NCBI GenBank assembly: GCA_020161265.1
Contig: JAIUOC010000012.1
Coordinates: forward strand, 124,001-188,000
Source: Chloroflexota bacterium
GTDB taxonomy: Bacteria > Chloroflexota > Chloroflexia > Chloroflexales > Herpetosiphonaceae
DNA length: 64,000 bases
Direction: 5' to 3'
The notes beneath the pieces were generated by a model, which saw nothing but the letters and a program-made list of their open reading frames with translations, ran no database searches and was not told the origin of the DNA. Within the stretch, counting starts at the first letter, position 1. Every line of letters begins with the position of its first letter. Positions 27,253 to 36,499 of this stretch are shown piece by piece. A program made the position numbers and the translations under genes.

Positions 27253-28899
27253 GTGTCTGAGCCGACTCAACCGATGACTGGTGGAACCCAACCTCTCAAC
27301 CCCGTCAACCAGCCAGAGGAACACGAACCCTTTGCGATTGGCACTGTGTTGAAGGATATTTATCGGGTAACCGCCTTGCTGACCGATACTCCAACCTTGC
27401 GCGTCTATCGCGTGGCGCTGTTGGAGCCATGGGATCATTGTGCTCGTTGTGGCGCAGCCTTACAAGCGAGCGATCAGTTTTGCGAAGAGTGCGGGGCGCA
27501 GGTCGAAGAACAAACTGCTCTGTTACAAGAAACTCCGGCGGCGCAGCCAGTTGGCGCAGCGTTGCTTGATGATTTACCCGATGACCCCGCCCGCGCGGCC
27601 TTGCCTACCGTGCGTGAGGTTTTTGTGGGCGAAGATTCGCGTTTTGCGGTGTTGCCCGATGGCACGAGCTTGGTGCGATTCGACACCTTGCTGAGCGAAC
27701 CAAATACGTTTGTTGATCAAACTGATGCTGTCGATATTGGGATTCAAGTTGCCCGCGCTTTGGCTTATTTGCATCGCAATGGCTTGGCCCTCGGTCAATT
27801 GACCTTGGCTGATTTGGCTTTGACCAACAAGCGCGAAATTAAACTGGCCGATGCTGGGGCGATTCGCCGCTCGTTGGGCAAAGAAGATCAGCTTGATGAT
27901 GTTGAACAATTGGGTTTAGTGCTTGAAAAAATGGCTGGGATTCAGCGCCAAACCCGCCGCCTTGATGATGCGAATAATCCTTCGCCGCTCGATAGTGCAT
28001 TTGCCACAATTTTGAGCGATCTCCGCGCCAAGCGCATCAACGATGCTAGCATTTTAGCGCAAACCCTCGAAACCCTGCTGGCCGAACAGGCTACGCCGAT
28101 CAGTTTGCGAGTACGGACTGGCTATGCTACCGATGTTGGCATGATTCGCGATCACAACGAAGATAGCGTGCTGACCTGGGATTTACGCTTGAACTGGGAT
28201 GCCAAGCCAGTCAACGTTGGCCTATACGTGGTAGCTGACGGCATGGGTGGTCACGAAGGTGGCGAGGTCGCCAGTGGTTTGGCGATCACGACTACTGCCC
28301 AAACCCTCGTGCCAATGTTGCTTGATCCAGAATTACATGCTGGGCCAGTTTCGAGCAAGCACCTCGCCGAATTGGTCAAGCAAGCAGCATTTCAGGCCAA
28401 TCAAGCGGTTTACGAAGAAAGTGTGCGCCGCAAAAACGATATGGGTACAACGTTGACTATGGCAGTGGTTATCGGCGATCGGGCGATTGTAGGCAATGTT
28501 GGTGATAGCCGTACTTATCTTTATCGCGATGGCAAATTGCAACGCATCAGCAAAGATCATTCGTTAGTCCAGCGCCTAATCGATATTGGCCAACTTGATC
28601 CTGATGATATTTACACCCACCCCCAACGCAACGCGATTCTTAAATCGCTTGGCGATAGCGGCGACCCTGGCACCGACACGTTCGAGGTGCAATTGCAGCC
28701 TAACGATGCGCTATTTCTCTGCTCTGACGGCATGTGGGAAATGGTGCGCGACCCCAAAATGGCGACACTTTTCGCTGAACATGCCAACCCCGCCGATCTC
28801 TGCGATGCCTTGATTGAGGCTGGTAATGCTGGCGGCGGCGAAGATAACATCAGCGTGGTGGTGGTGCGTTTTGATGCCCTTCCAACAGTTGAACACTAA
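27253..28899 (+). CDS. Zinc ribbon / pseudokinase / PP2C phosphatase fusion
   Basis: 548 residues from a GTG with AGGAG 7 bases upstream. Residues 30-60 look like a kinase N-lobe (LKDIYRVTALL), interrupted by a four-Cys ribbon (C63, C66, C77, C80). Residues 120-275 resemble a kinase C-lobe (ALAYLHRNGLALGQLTLADL, IKLADAGAIRRS) but HRD is LGQ and DFG is DAG, so it is a pseudokinase. Residues 285-545 are PP2C with all metal motifs: HNEDS, ADGMGGHEGGE, VGDSRTYLY and EDNISVVVV. Ser/Thr phosphatase that may be gated by the pseudokinase. Lies inside a VWA gene cluster. Confidence 0.9.
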   Translation: MSEPTQPMTGGTQPLNPVNQPEEHEPFAIGTVLKDIYRVTALLTDTPTLRVYRVALLEPWDHCARCGAALQASDQFCEECGAQVEEQTALLQETPAAQPVGAALLDDLPDDPARAALPTVREVFVGEDSRFAVLPDGTSLVRFDTLLSEPNTFVDQTDAVDIGIQVARALAYLHRNGLALGQLTLADLALTNKREIKLADAGAIRRSLGKEDQLDDVEQLGLVLEKMAGIQRQTRRLDDANNPSPLDSAFATILSDLRAKRINDASILAQTLETLLAEQATPISLRVRTGYATDVGMIRDHNEDSVLTWDLRLNWDAKPVNVGLYVVADGMGGHEGGEVASGLAITTTAQTLVPMLLDPELHAGPVSSKHLAELVKQAAFQANQAVYEESVRRKNDMGTTLTMAVVIGDRAIVGNVGDSRTYLYRDGKLQRISKDHSLVQRLIDIGQLDPDDIYTHPQRNAILKSLGDSGDPGTDTFEVQLQPNDALFLCSDGMWEMVRDPKMATLFAEHANPADLCDALIEAGNAGGGEDNISVVVVRFDALPTVEH

Positions 28900-28911
28900 G
28901 AGGATGGAATA

Positions 28912-30159
28912 ATGACTGAACCTGTAGCACTTTCAGCAGTTTGGAGCCGCGAACCCTTGCCAAGCGGCACCAGCCAAGTTAATTATGTCTTGATTCAGGC
29001 CAAACCACATCATGTGCCGACTGTTCAAGCGGCTCCAGCACTCAACTTTTGTTTGGTGCTTGATCGCTCTGGCTCGATGGCTGGCGATAAAATTCAACAT
29101 TTGCGCGAAGCTGTGCGCGAAATTGTGGCCAATTTACGCCCAATCGATGCAGTAAGCATTGTGTTGTTCGATGATACCTTGGAAGTTTTAGTGCCAGCCC
29201 GTTTGGCCGACGATCTCCCAGCCTTGCAAAATGCGATCGAATCAATCGGCGAGCAAGGTGGCACGGCCATGTCGTTGGGCTTGCAAGCAGGCCTTGCCGA
29301 ATTGCAAAAATTCCAGGCCGCCGATCGAGTTGGCCGCGTGCTGCTCTTGACCGACGGCCAAACCTGGGGCGATGAAGATACCTGCCGCGATTTAGCCAAA
29401 CAAATTGGCGATTTAGGCGTTTCGATCACAGCACTGGGCTTGGGCACTGAATGGAACGAAGCCTTGCTCGATGATTTGGCTACAGCATCCAACGGCGAAT
29501 CGGATTATATTGCCGACCCTAGCCAAATTAGCAAATATTTTCAACAAACTTTGCAAAGCGCCCAAACTACCACCGTGGTTAATGCCCGTTTGCTGTTGCG
29601 TTTGTTGCCTGGAGTTACGCCACGGGCAGTTTATCGCGTTCAGCCAACAATTGCCAATCTTGGCTACAAGCCGATTGGCGAGCGCGAAGTCACGGTTAGC
29701 ATTGGCGAAATTGCTGGCGATGGCGCAAGTGTTTTGGTCGATGTGATGCTGCCAGAGCGTGAAGCAGGCACATTCCGCATCGCCCAAGCCGAATTGCAAT
29801 ACGATGCGCCAGTGCTTGGCATCAAAGAAGGCAAAATTAAAATCGATATTCCTTTGAGCTTTAATATCGATCCCAAGGCCAGCGTGGTTAATCCACCAAT
29901 TATGAACACAGTCGAAAAAGTGACCGCCTTCAAATTGCAAACTCGCGCACTTTCTGAGGCCGAGGCGGGCAATATTGGCAGTGCAACCCAAAAATTACGT
30001 GCTGCTGCCACCCGTTTGCTCGATTTAGGCGAAACCGAGTTGGCCCAAACCATGGAACAAAGTGCCCAACAACTTGAGGCTGGTGGTCAAATTGCAGCCG
30101 CTGATCAAAAAGCCCTGCGCTACGCCACCCGCAAACTTACCCAAAAACTCGAAGAGTAA
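28912..30159 (+). CDS. VWA-domain protein 2
   Basis: 415 residues, cytoplasmic. VWA domain at about 40-225 with a perfect MIDAS (LDRSGSMAGDK) and LLLTDGQTWGDE; then a beta-rich region and the helical C-terminus (about 345-415) with ATRLLDLGETELA and ALRYATRKLTQKL shared across the cluster. Starts 12 bases after the PP2C stop with an AGAGGATGG Shine-Dalgarno, so the two are co-translated. Confidence 0.9.
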   Translation: MTEPVALSAVWSREPLPSGTSQVNYVLIQAKPHHVPTVQAAPALNFCLVLDRSGSMAGDKIQHLREAVREIVANLRPIDAVSIVLFDDTLEVLVPARLADDLPALQNAIESIGEQGGTAMSLGLQAGLAELQKFQAADRVGRVLLLTDGQTWGDEDTCRDLAKQIGDLGVSITALGLGTEWNEALLDDLATASNGESDYIADPSQISKYFQQTLQSAQTTTVVNARLLLRLLPGVTPRAVYRVQPTIANLGYKPIGEREVTVSIGEIAGDGASVLVDVMLPEREAGTFRIAQAELQYDAPVLGIKEGKIKIDIPLSFNIDPKASVVNPPIMNTVEKVTAFKLQTRALSEAEAGNIGSATQKLRAAATRLLDLGETELAQTMEQSAQQLEAGGQIAAADQKALRYATRKLTQKLEE

Positions 30160-30162
30160 TTG

Positions 30163-30240
30163 TAAAACATAGAGCATAGAACATAGAACATAATGCTTAT
30201 TAATCTATGTTCTATGCTCTATGTTCTATGTTCTCTATTA
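30163..30240. repeat. Heptad repeat block (TATGTTC / TATGCTC units, inverted pair)
   Basis: Left arm AACATAGAGCATAGAACATA and right arm TATGTTCTATGCTCTATG are near-perfect complements made of 7-base units. Lies between the second and third VWA genes and could form a long hairpin in their shared transcript. Confidence 0.85.
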
Positions 30241-30252
30241 AGGAGATCACCA

Positions 30253-31518
30253 ATGGCAGGTGAAGTTCAATTAACTGGTACGTTGGCTCGTCCGGCGTTG
30301 CCAGCCTTGCAAACCCAGCAGGTGGTTTATTTGCTGCTGGATATTACGGCAACACCAGCGGTTGCTCACGTTCAAATGCCAGTTAATGTGAGCTTCGTGC
30401 TCGATCATAGTGGCTCGATGAAGGGCGACAAAATGCGTTGTGTGCGCGAAGCAACTCAACGCGCTTTGGGCTTGATGGGGCCGCAAGATATTGTCTCGGT
30501 GGTGATTTTCGACCATCGCCGCGAAACGATCATCAGTGCTCAGCCTGTGCGCAATGTTGCTGCGCTGCAATCTGAGGTTGGCAAAATTAAAGATGCAGGC
30601 GGTACAAAAATCGCCCCCGCGCTGGAAGCCGCCTTGAATGAAATTCGCCGTAGCCAAAATGCCAACACGATTAGCCGAATTATTTTGCTGACCGACGGCC
30701 AAACCGAGGGCGAACGTGATTGTTTGCGCTTGGCCGAAGAAATTGGCAAAGCTAGCGTGCCATTGACGGCACTGGGCGTTGGTGACGACTGGAACGAAGA
30801 TCTGTTGATCGAAATGGCTAATCGTTCAGGTGGCGTTGCCGAATATTTCAGCAATCCCAACGATATTGCCTCGTTCTTCCAAGGTGCGGTGCAGCAAGCC
30901 CAATCGGCGGTGGTGCAAAACTCAGCCTTGACCTTGCGCTTTGTGCAGGGCGTTGAACCACGCGCCCTGTGGCAAGTAACTCCATTAATTCAGCAATTGC
31001 CCTATCGCCCAATTAGTGATCGGGCGGTTGGCGTGAGCCTTGGCGATATTTCCAAAGACGAACATCGGATGGTGCTGATCGAAATGCTGGTCGATCCCAA
31101 GCAGGCTGGTCAATATCGGCTGGGCCAAATCGAGGTCAACTACGATATTCCTCAATTGCAGGTGGTTGGCGAAAAAGCTCGCTACGATGTAATGTTGAAT
31201 TTTGTGGCTGATCCGGCTCAGGCAACCGGAGTTGTGCCCCAAGTGATGAATATTGTTGAAAAGGTCAGTGCCCACAAGCTGCAAACTCGCGCCTTAGAAG
31301 ATTTGGCCGAGGGCAATATTGGTGCGGCAACCCAAAAGCTTCAAGGTGCTGTGACCCGCTTGCTCAACCAAGGCGAAACCGAGCTAGCCCAAACCATGCA
31401 ACAAGAGATCGAAAATCTGCAAACCAATGGTCAGATGACCTCTGCTGGCCAAAAAACCATCAAATTTGGCACACGCAAAACCGTGCGGCTCAGCGATTTG
31501 GATCTACCAAAAAGTTAG
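30253..31518 (+). CDS. VWA-domain protein 3
   Basis: 421 residues from the ATG at 30253, chosen because AGGAG lies 7 bases upstream and the earlier in-frame codons are repeat sequence. VWA domain (about 40-225) with perfect MIDAS LDHSGSMKGDK and LLTDGQTEGE. Closest to protein 2 over its whole length (SVPLTALGVGDDWNEDLL versus SVSITALGLGTEWNEALL), so these two arose by tandem duplication. Shares the C-terminal helical module ATQKLQGAVTRLLNQGE. Confidence 0.9.
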   Translation: MAGEVQLTGTLARPALPALQTQQVVYLLLDITATPAVAHVQMPVNVSFVLDHSGSMKGDKMRCVREATQRALGLMGPQDIVSVVIFDHRRETIISAQPVRNVAALQSEVGKIKDAGGTKIAPALEAALNEIRRSQNANTISRIILLTDGQTEGERDCLRLAEEIGKASVPLTALGVGDDWNEDLLIEMANRSGGVAEYFSNPNDIASFFQGAVQQAQSAVVQNSALTLRFVQGVEPRALWQVTPLIQQLPYRPISDRAVGVSLGDISKDEHRMVLIEMLVDPKQAGQYRLGQIEVNYDIPQLQVVGEKARYDVMLNFVADPAQATGVVPQVMNIVEKVSAHKLQTRALEDLAEGNIGAATQKLQGAVTRLLNQGETELAQTMQQEIENLQTNGQMTSAGQKTIKFGTRKTVRLSDLDLPKS

Positions 31519-31522
31519 CAAC

Positions 31523-31590
31523 CGCTAAGAACACCAAGAGCACGAAGAATCAATGTCAAAGATTTCTTCGTGCTCTTCGTGGTTTCAGCT
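31523..31590. repeat. Nonamer repeat pair (CACGAAGAG / CTCTTCGTG)
   Basis: AACACCAAGAGCACGAAGAA and TTCTTCGTGCTCTTCGTGGT face each other over a 15-base spacer, forming a long imperfect hairpin between two convergent genes. Probably also serves as a terminator. Same unit as at 34.6, 42.2 and 59.8 kb. Confidence 0.85.
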
Positions 31591-32362
31591 ACGCCATCGC
31601 TTTGCGGCGTTGCGTTGGCAAGCTACGAATGAGCGCCAGCCCAATCAACAGGGCAATCGCAACTGCCGCAACAATTGCCGCATTCATCACTAATGGAAAA
31701 GCTGCTTGTTTAACTGCAATGCCGATGAAGGCCCACAACAGCACGCCATTGTAGGCAATATCGCGTTGGCGTAAGGTAATAAAGGCCGCCAAACAAACCC
31801 CAATTACCAACAAAATCACTGTCCAAACTGAATCGCTGAGCGGGCCGCCGCGCCAACCAGCATCGTAGAGCGCAATTGTAGCGTTGGCGATGGTTGCCAC
31901 CGTAGCCCAACCCAAGTAAATGGAAAACGGCGTATGAATTAGCCAACGATCAGCGGTGCTAGCTTCAGCACGAACGCTGCTCAACTGGCGATAAATCATA
32001 ATCAGCGAAACCAACAAACCAACGATTAACACGATTGTGAGTGGGAATTGCAAATAGTGCCAAGCGAAAATCCAAGCGCTATTGAAGCCACATGAGGCCA
32101 CAAACCACCAGCCAATTTTGGCAACCGCTGGATTATTGGCCTGCTTAGGCAATGCTTGATAAACCGCGAAGGCGCTAAGGCCCAAATAAATCAAGCCCCA
32201 AATACTGAAAACATAGCCCGCTGGCACGAAACGCACTGGAAACGAATCGGAGATCGTGCCAGTATCAAGCCCGTTAATCGGCAAAATATTGGCTAAGGCA
32301 TTGACTACAATCGTCGCGATAATCGCCGCCACATTGGCAAAGCGCAAAACCTTGCTGTTCAT
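31589..32362 (-). CDS. TspO/MBR-related tryptophan-rich membrane protein
   Basis: 257 residues, almost entirely hydrophobic with about seven to eight membrane helices. VPAGYVFSIWGLIYLGL and FNSAWIFAWHYLQFPL match the WPY/W-rich signatures of the TspO-like family, but the protein is longer than the 160-residue, five-helix TspO. Long relatives are known in many bacteria without a defined role; TspO proper binds tetrapyrroles and cholesterol-like ligands. AAGGAGTC lies before the ATG. Confidence 0.8.
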   Translation of the reverse strand: MNSKVLRFANVAAIIATIVVNALANILPINGLDTGTISDSFPVRFVPAGYVFSIWGLIYLGLSAFAVYQALPKQANNPAVAKIGWWFVASCGFNSAWIFAWHYLQFPLTIVLIVGLLVSLIMIYRQLSSVRAEASTADRWLIHTPFSIYLGWATVATIANATIALYDAGWRGGPLSDSVWTVILLVIGVCLAAFITLRQRDIAYNGVLLWAFIGIAVKQAAFPLVMNAAIVAAVAIALLIGLALIRSLPTQRRKAMA

Positions 32363-32437
32363 CAGAGACTCCTTATTTGACTGAAATTCTGCTTGCTCTG
32401 ATTGGTTTAACGCAAAGATCGGGCCAATGGATGGATA

Positions 32438-32466
32438 TTGGCATCCCCCGCCGAGTGGAGTATAAT
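32438..32466 (+). promoter_or_regulatory. Promoter giving a possibly leaderless AccE-like mRNA
   Basis: TTGGCA (32438-32443), 17-base spacer, TATAAT (32461-32466). The expected start, about 7 bases after the -10, falls on the A of the ATG at 32473, and no ribosome binding site precedes that ATG. Confidence 0.7.
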
Positions 32467-32472
32467 AGCGCT

Positions 32473-32730
32473 ATGAATATGATTGTGACAAGCGCAACAA
32501 TGCCTAGCGATGCAGAACTAGCGGCACTCAGTGCGGCAGTTGTCAGTGTGTTGGCCGAGGTTGTAGCCGAGCCAGCGATCACGGTCGCGCCCAATACCTG
32601 GCAAGCCTCAGCCAAGCTTTCACGCCAAGGGCTGCGGCCAGCCCGCACTGGTGTCCGGCCACGCTGGGCCACCATCGAACGTTTACGCCGACGAGCAGCT
32701 GGCGGCTTTTACGGCATTACGGGACTCTAA
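32473..32730 (+). CDS. Small acyl-CoA carboxylase epsilon-subunit-like protein
   Basis: 85 residues. The N-terminal half SDAELAALSAAVVSVLAEV, followed by a conserved Trp (NTWQASAKL) and a basic Arg/Pro tract, resembles the AccE epsilon subunit of actinobacterial acyl-CoA carboxylases (pattern PTxEELAALVAVL ... W). It lies 61 bases upstream of a biotin carboxylase-BCCP gene, the expected partner. Similarity is short, so the call is tentative. The C-terminus (RWATIERLRRRAAGGFYGITGL, residues about 64-85) is unlike classical AccE. Confidence 0.55.
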   Translation: MNMIVTSATMPSDAELAALSAAVVSVLAEVVAEPAITVAPNTWQASAKLSRQGLRPARTGVRPRWATIERLRRRAAGGFYGITGL

Positions 32731-32791
32731 TTTCGCATACGGCAATGATTAACGTAAGACTTGCCATAGCACAACGGAGTTGCAACGGCAT

Positions 32792-34555
32792 ATGAGTTTC
32801 GATACAGTGCTGATCGCCAACCGTGGCGAGATTGCCCTGCGCGTGATGCGGGCATGCAAGGAATTAGGTTTACGCACCGTCGCCGTCTACTCAGAAGCGG
32901 ATCGCGATTCGCTCCACGTCCGTTATGCCGACGATGCTTTTTTGATCGGTCCCCCTCCAGCAGTCCAAAGTTATTTGCAAACTGAAACAATCCTCGATGT
33001 TGCGCGGCGCAGTGGCGCTGGCGCGATTCACCCTGGCTACGGCTTCCTCTCGGAAAATACCGATTTTGTGCGCACTTGTGATGCGGCGGGCATTGCCTTT
33101 ATTGGGCCAACCGCTGATGCCATGGATTTGATGGGTGGTAAAATTCACGCTCGTCAAGTGGCTTTACGTGCTCATGTTCCGCTGGTTCCAGGCACAACCG
33201 AGGCGGTTGAAAGTGTCGCCGAAGCCCTCGAACTTGGCGAACAATATGGCTACCCCATTGCGATCAAGGCCAGTGCCGGCGGCGGTGGCCGTGGTTTGAA
33301 GGTGGCCTACCAGCCTGAAGAAGTTGAATTTGCCTTCGAAAGCGCTCGTCGCGAGGCCGAAGCGGCTTTCAAAAACGGCGAATTGTTTGTTGAAAAATAT
33401 GTGCTCGATCCACGCCACATTGAAATTCAGATTCTCGCTGATCAATATGGCAATGTGGTGTATTTGGGCGAGCGTGATTGTTCGGTGCAGCGTCGCCACC
33501 AAAAATTGATTGAAGAAACTCCATCGCCAGCAGTTTCGCCTGAATTGCGCCGCACCATGGGCGAATGTGCTTTGCGGTTATGCCGCGAAACGAGTTATGT
33601 TGGCGCTGGCACTTTAGAGTTTTTGCTAGCTCCCGATGGTCAATTCTATTTTCTCGAAATGAACACGCGGATTCAAGTTGAGCATACTGTGACCGAAATG
33701 GTTACGGGCATCGATTTGGTGCAAGCCCAACTACGCATCGCCCAAGGCGAAAAGCTTTGGTTCACCCAAGAGGAAATTCAGCTCCGCGGCCATGCAATTC
33801 AATGCCGAATCAATGCTGAGGATGCAGCGGCAGGTTTTCGCCCAGCGCTTGGCACGATCAGCGCTTACAACGAACCCAAAGGCTATGGTGTGCGGGTCGA
33901 TGCTGGGGTTGAGCAAGGCACAACCATCCCACCATACTACGATTCAATGCTAGCCAAATTGGTGACTTGGGGCGCAACCCGGGGCGAAGCCTTGCAGCGC
34001 ATGCGCCGCGCACTCAACGATTACACGATCGAAGGCATTACCACGGTGATTCCTTTCCATAAATTGGCTTTGGCTGAGCCAGCCTTTGAGCATGGTGATG
34101 TGACGGTGAGCTTTATTCCACGCTATTTGGAAGCAAAACTTAAGCAATTACCAAGCGCCACACCGAGCACTGCCGAGCCAGCCGCCGAGCAACCTAGCCG
34201 CGAATTAATGGTCGAAGTTAATGGGCGACGCTTTGCCGTGCGGGTTGCTGGCGAAGGCTTGAATGCGCCAATTGCTGGCAACAAAGCGGCTGCGCCAACT
34301 CGTCGCACTGCCAACAAAAAGCGCGAAGTTGCGACAGATCCCAATGCGGTGATTTGCCCAATTCAAGGTACAATTGTGGCGATTAAAACCAGTGTTGGCG
34401 CGGCAGTTGAGGCTGGCCAAGTGGTGTTTGTCGTCGAAGCAATGAAGATGGAGAACGAAATCGCAACGCCACGGGCTGGTACAATTGCTACAATCAATGC
34501 CGAGGTTGGCAAAAGCATCGAGGCTGGCAGCGTGCTAGCAACGCTCGAAGCATAG
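32792..34555 (+). CDS. Acyl-CoA carboxylase alpha subunit (biotin carboxylase + BCCP)
   Basis: 587 residues from the ATG at 32792. Biotin carboxylase ATP-grasp (1-445) with LIANRGEIALRVMRA, the glycine loop KASAGGGGRGLK and EMNTRIQVEHTVTE. A linker of about 60 residues leads to a C-terminal biotinyl domain with Lys552 in EAMKMENEI. Carboxylates biotin with bicarbonate and ATP, then passes CO2 to a carboxyltransferase subunit (not in the window) acting on acetyl- or propionyl-CoA. In Chloroflexota this feeds fatty-acid or propionate pathways. The single-chain alpha form fits a partner epsilon subunit upstream. Confidence 0.95.
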   Translation: MSFDTVLIANRGEIALRVMRACKELGLRTVAVYSEADRDSLHVRYADDAFLIGPPPAVQSYLQTETILDVARRSGAGAIHPGYGFLSENTDFVRTCDAAGIAFIGPTADAMDLMGGKIHARQVALRAHVPLVPGTTEAVESVAEALELGEQYGYPIAIKASAGGGGRGLKVAYQPEEVEFAFESARREAEAAFKNGELFVEKYVLDPRHIEIQILADQYGNVVYLGERDCSVQRRHQKLIEETPSPAVSPELRRTMGECALRLCRETSYVGAGTLEFLLAPDGQFYFLEMNTRIQVEHTVTEMVTGIDLVQAQLRIAQGEKLWFTQEEIQLRGHAIQCRINAEDAAAGFRPALGTISAYNEPKGYGVRVDAGVEQGTTIPPYYDSMLAKLVTWGATRGEALQRMRRALNDYTIEGITTVIPFHKLALAEPAFEHGDVTVSFIPRYLEAKLKQLPSATPSTAEPAAEQPSRELMVEVNGRRFAVRVAGEGLNAPIAGNKAAAPTRRTANKKREVATDPNAVICPIQGTIVAIKTSVGAAVEAGQVVFVVEAMKMENEIATPRAGTIATINAEVGKSIEAGSVLATLEA

Positions 34556-34698
34556 CAACGATAACCGCGAAGAGCGCGAAGGACACGAATAGGGATCAGG
34601 AGTCGGGGGTTAGGGATCGGGAGATTGAACCCAGATAATCTAATGTGATCAACTGGGTTCTCAAAAACATTCGTGCTCTTCGTGTCCTTCGTGGTTAA
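34556..34698. repeat. Nonamer inverted pair enclosing GGGATCG heptads
   Basis: Left arm CGCGAAGAGCGCGAAGGACA and right arm CTCTTCGTGTCCTTCGTGGT are built of 9-base units; between them are GGGATCA/GGAGTCG/GGGATCG 7-base units and a short hairpin (GAACCCAG / CTGGGTTC). Fills most of the gap before mdh. Confidence 0.85.
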
Positions 34699-34764
34699 AT
34701 GAAAATGTTAAGGCGCAAGCGTGAGAGATGGGTCGTAGACGCATCTCCGACACTTGAATCGTAA

Positions 34765-35736
<972 letters not shown>

Positions 35737-35757
35737 TTGATCGTTTGGTTGCAAGCA

Positions 35758-35790
35758 GCGCTGTGGTTTTTTGCCACAGCGCCCTTTTTT
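35758..35790 (+). terminator. Intrinsic terminator of mdh
   Basis: 9-base-pair stem GCGCTGTGG / CCACAGCGC, 7-base loop, then CCTTTTTT. It ends only 5 bases before the next ATG. Confidence 0.93.
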
Positions 35791-35795
35791 AAACA

Positions 35796-36248
35796 ATGAC
35801 ACTTGAAACTGCCCAAAATGCGCGTTTGCGTGGCGATTATGCGAGCGCTATGCAGATATTGAACCAACTGCTCGCCGCCGACCAATCCAATCTGGCAGCG
35901 CTGGTTGAGCGTGGCCGCGTATATGCCGAATTGAATGATCGTGAGCAGGCCCAAGCGCATTTTGACCAAGTTTCGTTTGCCGACCCCGAAGGCGAGCTTG
36001 GTGATGTAGCACGAGTTGAATTACTGCGTTTGCTGGCTCCGCCAAAAATCTTGTTTCCCCCTCACCGCAGCCAACCTTCCGAACCCAAAACCCCGCCCAA
36101 CCCTTGGGCTTTGCGCTTAGTACTGGTTTTAGTGTTAATCAGCCTAATTTGCTCAATCGCTGGCATCGGCCTGACCCGCAAGAACGTGCAGCAGCGCTTT
36201 ATTCAGGTCACGCCAACCGTTGGGGAAAGTATAAAGTATGAAGTATGA
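35796..36248 (+). CDS. TPR-like membrane-anchored protein with repeat-derived C-terminus
   Basis: 150 residues. Residues 1-70 resemble a tetratricopeptide pair (RLRGDYASAMQILNQLLA, NLAALVERGRVYAEL). A Pro-rich linker leads to one membrane helix (about 107-125) and a short outer tail. The last seven residues and the stop lie inside a heptad array (AAGTATA/AAGTATG units), so the original C-terminus has been replaced or cut. No ribosome binding site is visible, and the mdh terminator sits just before the ATG, so expression is doubtful. Confidence 0.6.
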   Translation: MTLETAQNARLRGDYASAMQILNQLLAADQSNLAALVERGRVYAELNDREQAQAHFDQVSFADPEGELGDVARVELLRLLAPPKILFPPHRSQPSEPKTPPNPWALRLVLVLVLISLICSIAGIGLTRKNVQQRFIQVTPTVGESIKYEV

Positions 36249-36498
36249 GGGAAGATCAAAAGTCAGAAGTCAAAAGTCAAAAAGACGAGGCTTTAACGCA
36301 GAGCGAATGAGAGTCTATTGGCTGAAGGCTATAGGCTACAGGTTTTAATGTTTCCAAGTTATCGCCGATACCCCAAAGCCAATAACCATTTTTTAGCCAC
36401 GAATTGCACGAATTACACGAATCATATTCCGATAGCGAAAAGCCTTCAGCCAATAGCCATCTTTCCCTATGTTCTATGCTCTATGCTCTATGCTCTTA
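36226..36498. repeat. Compound heptad array (several unit families)
   Basis: In order: AAGTATA/AAGTATG units (36226-36249), AAGTCAA/AAGTCAG units (36257-36285), TTAACGCAGAG, GGCTATA units (36325-36345), GCCAATA units, and TATGCTC units (36468-36494). At least five families are packed in 270 bases without a gene. Confidence 0.85.
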
Positions 36499-36499
36499 C

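Noticed and set aside
29413-29991. Minus-strand 192-codon frame opposite VWA protein 2
   Set aside because: Fully antisense to a gene with an intact MIDAS domain; His/Cys/Asn-rich composition is typical of a shadow.
30163-31590. The paired repeats as CRISPR
   Set aside because: Units are 7 or 9 bases without unique spacers of uniform length, and no cas gene is present.
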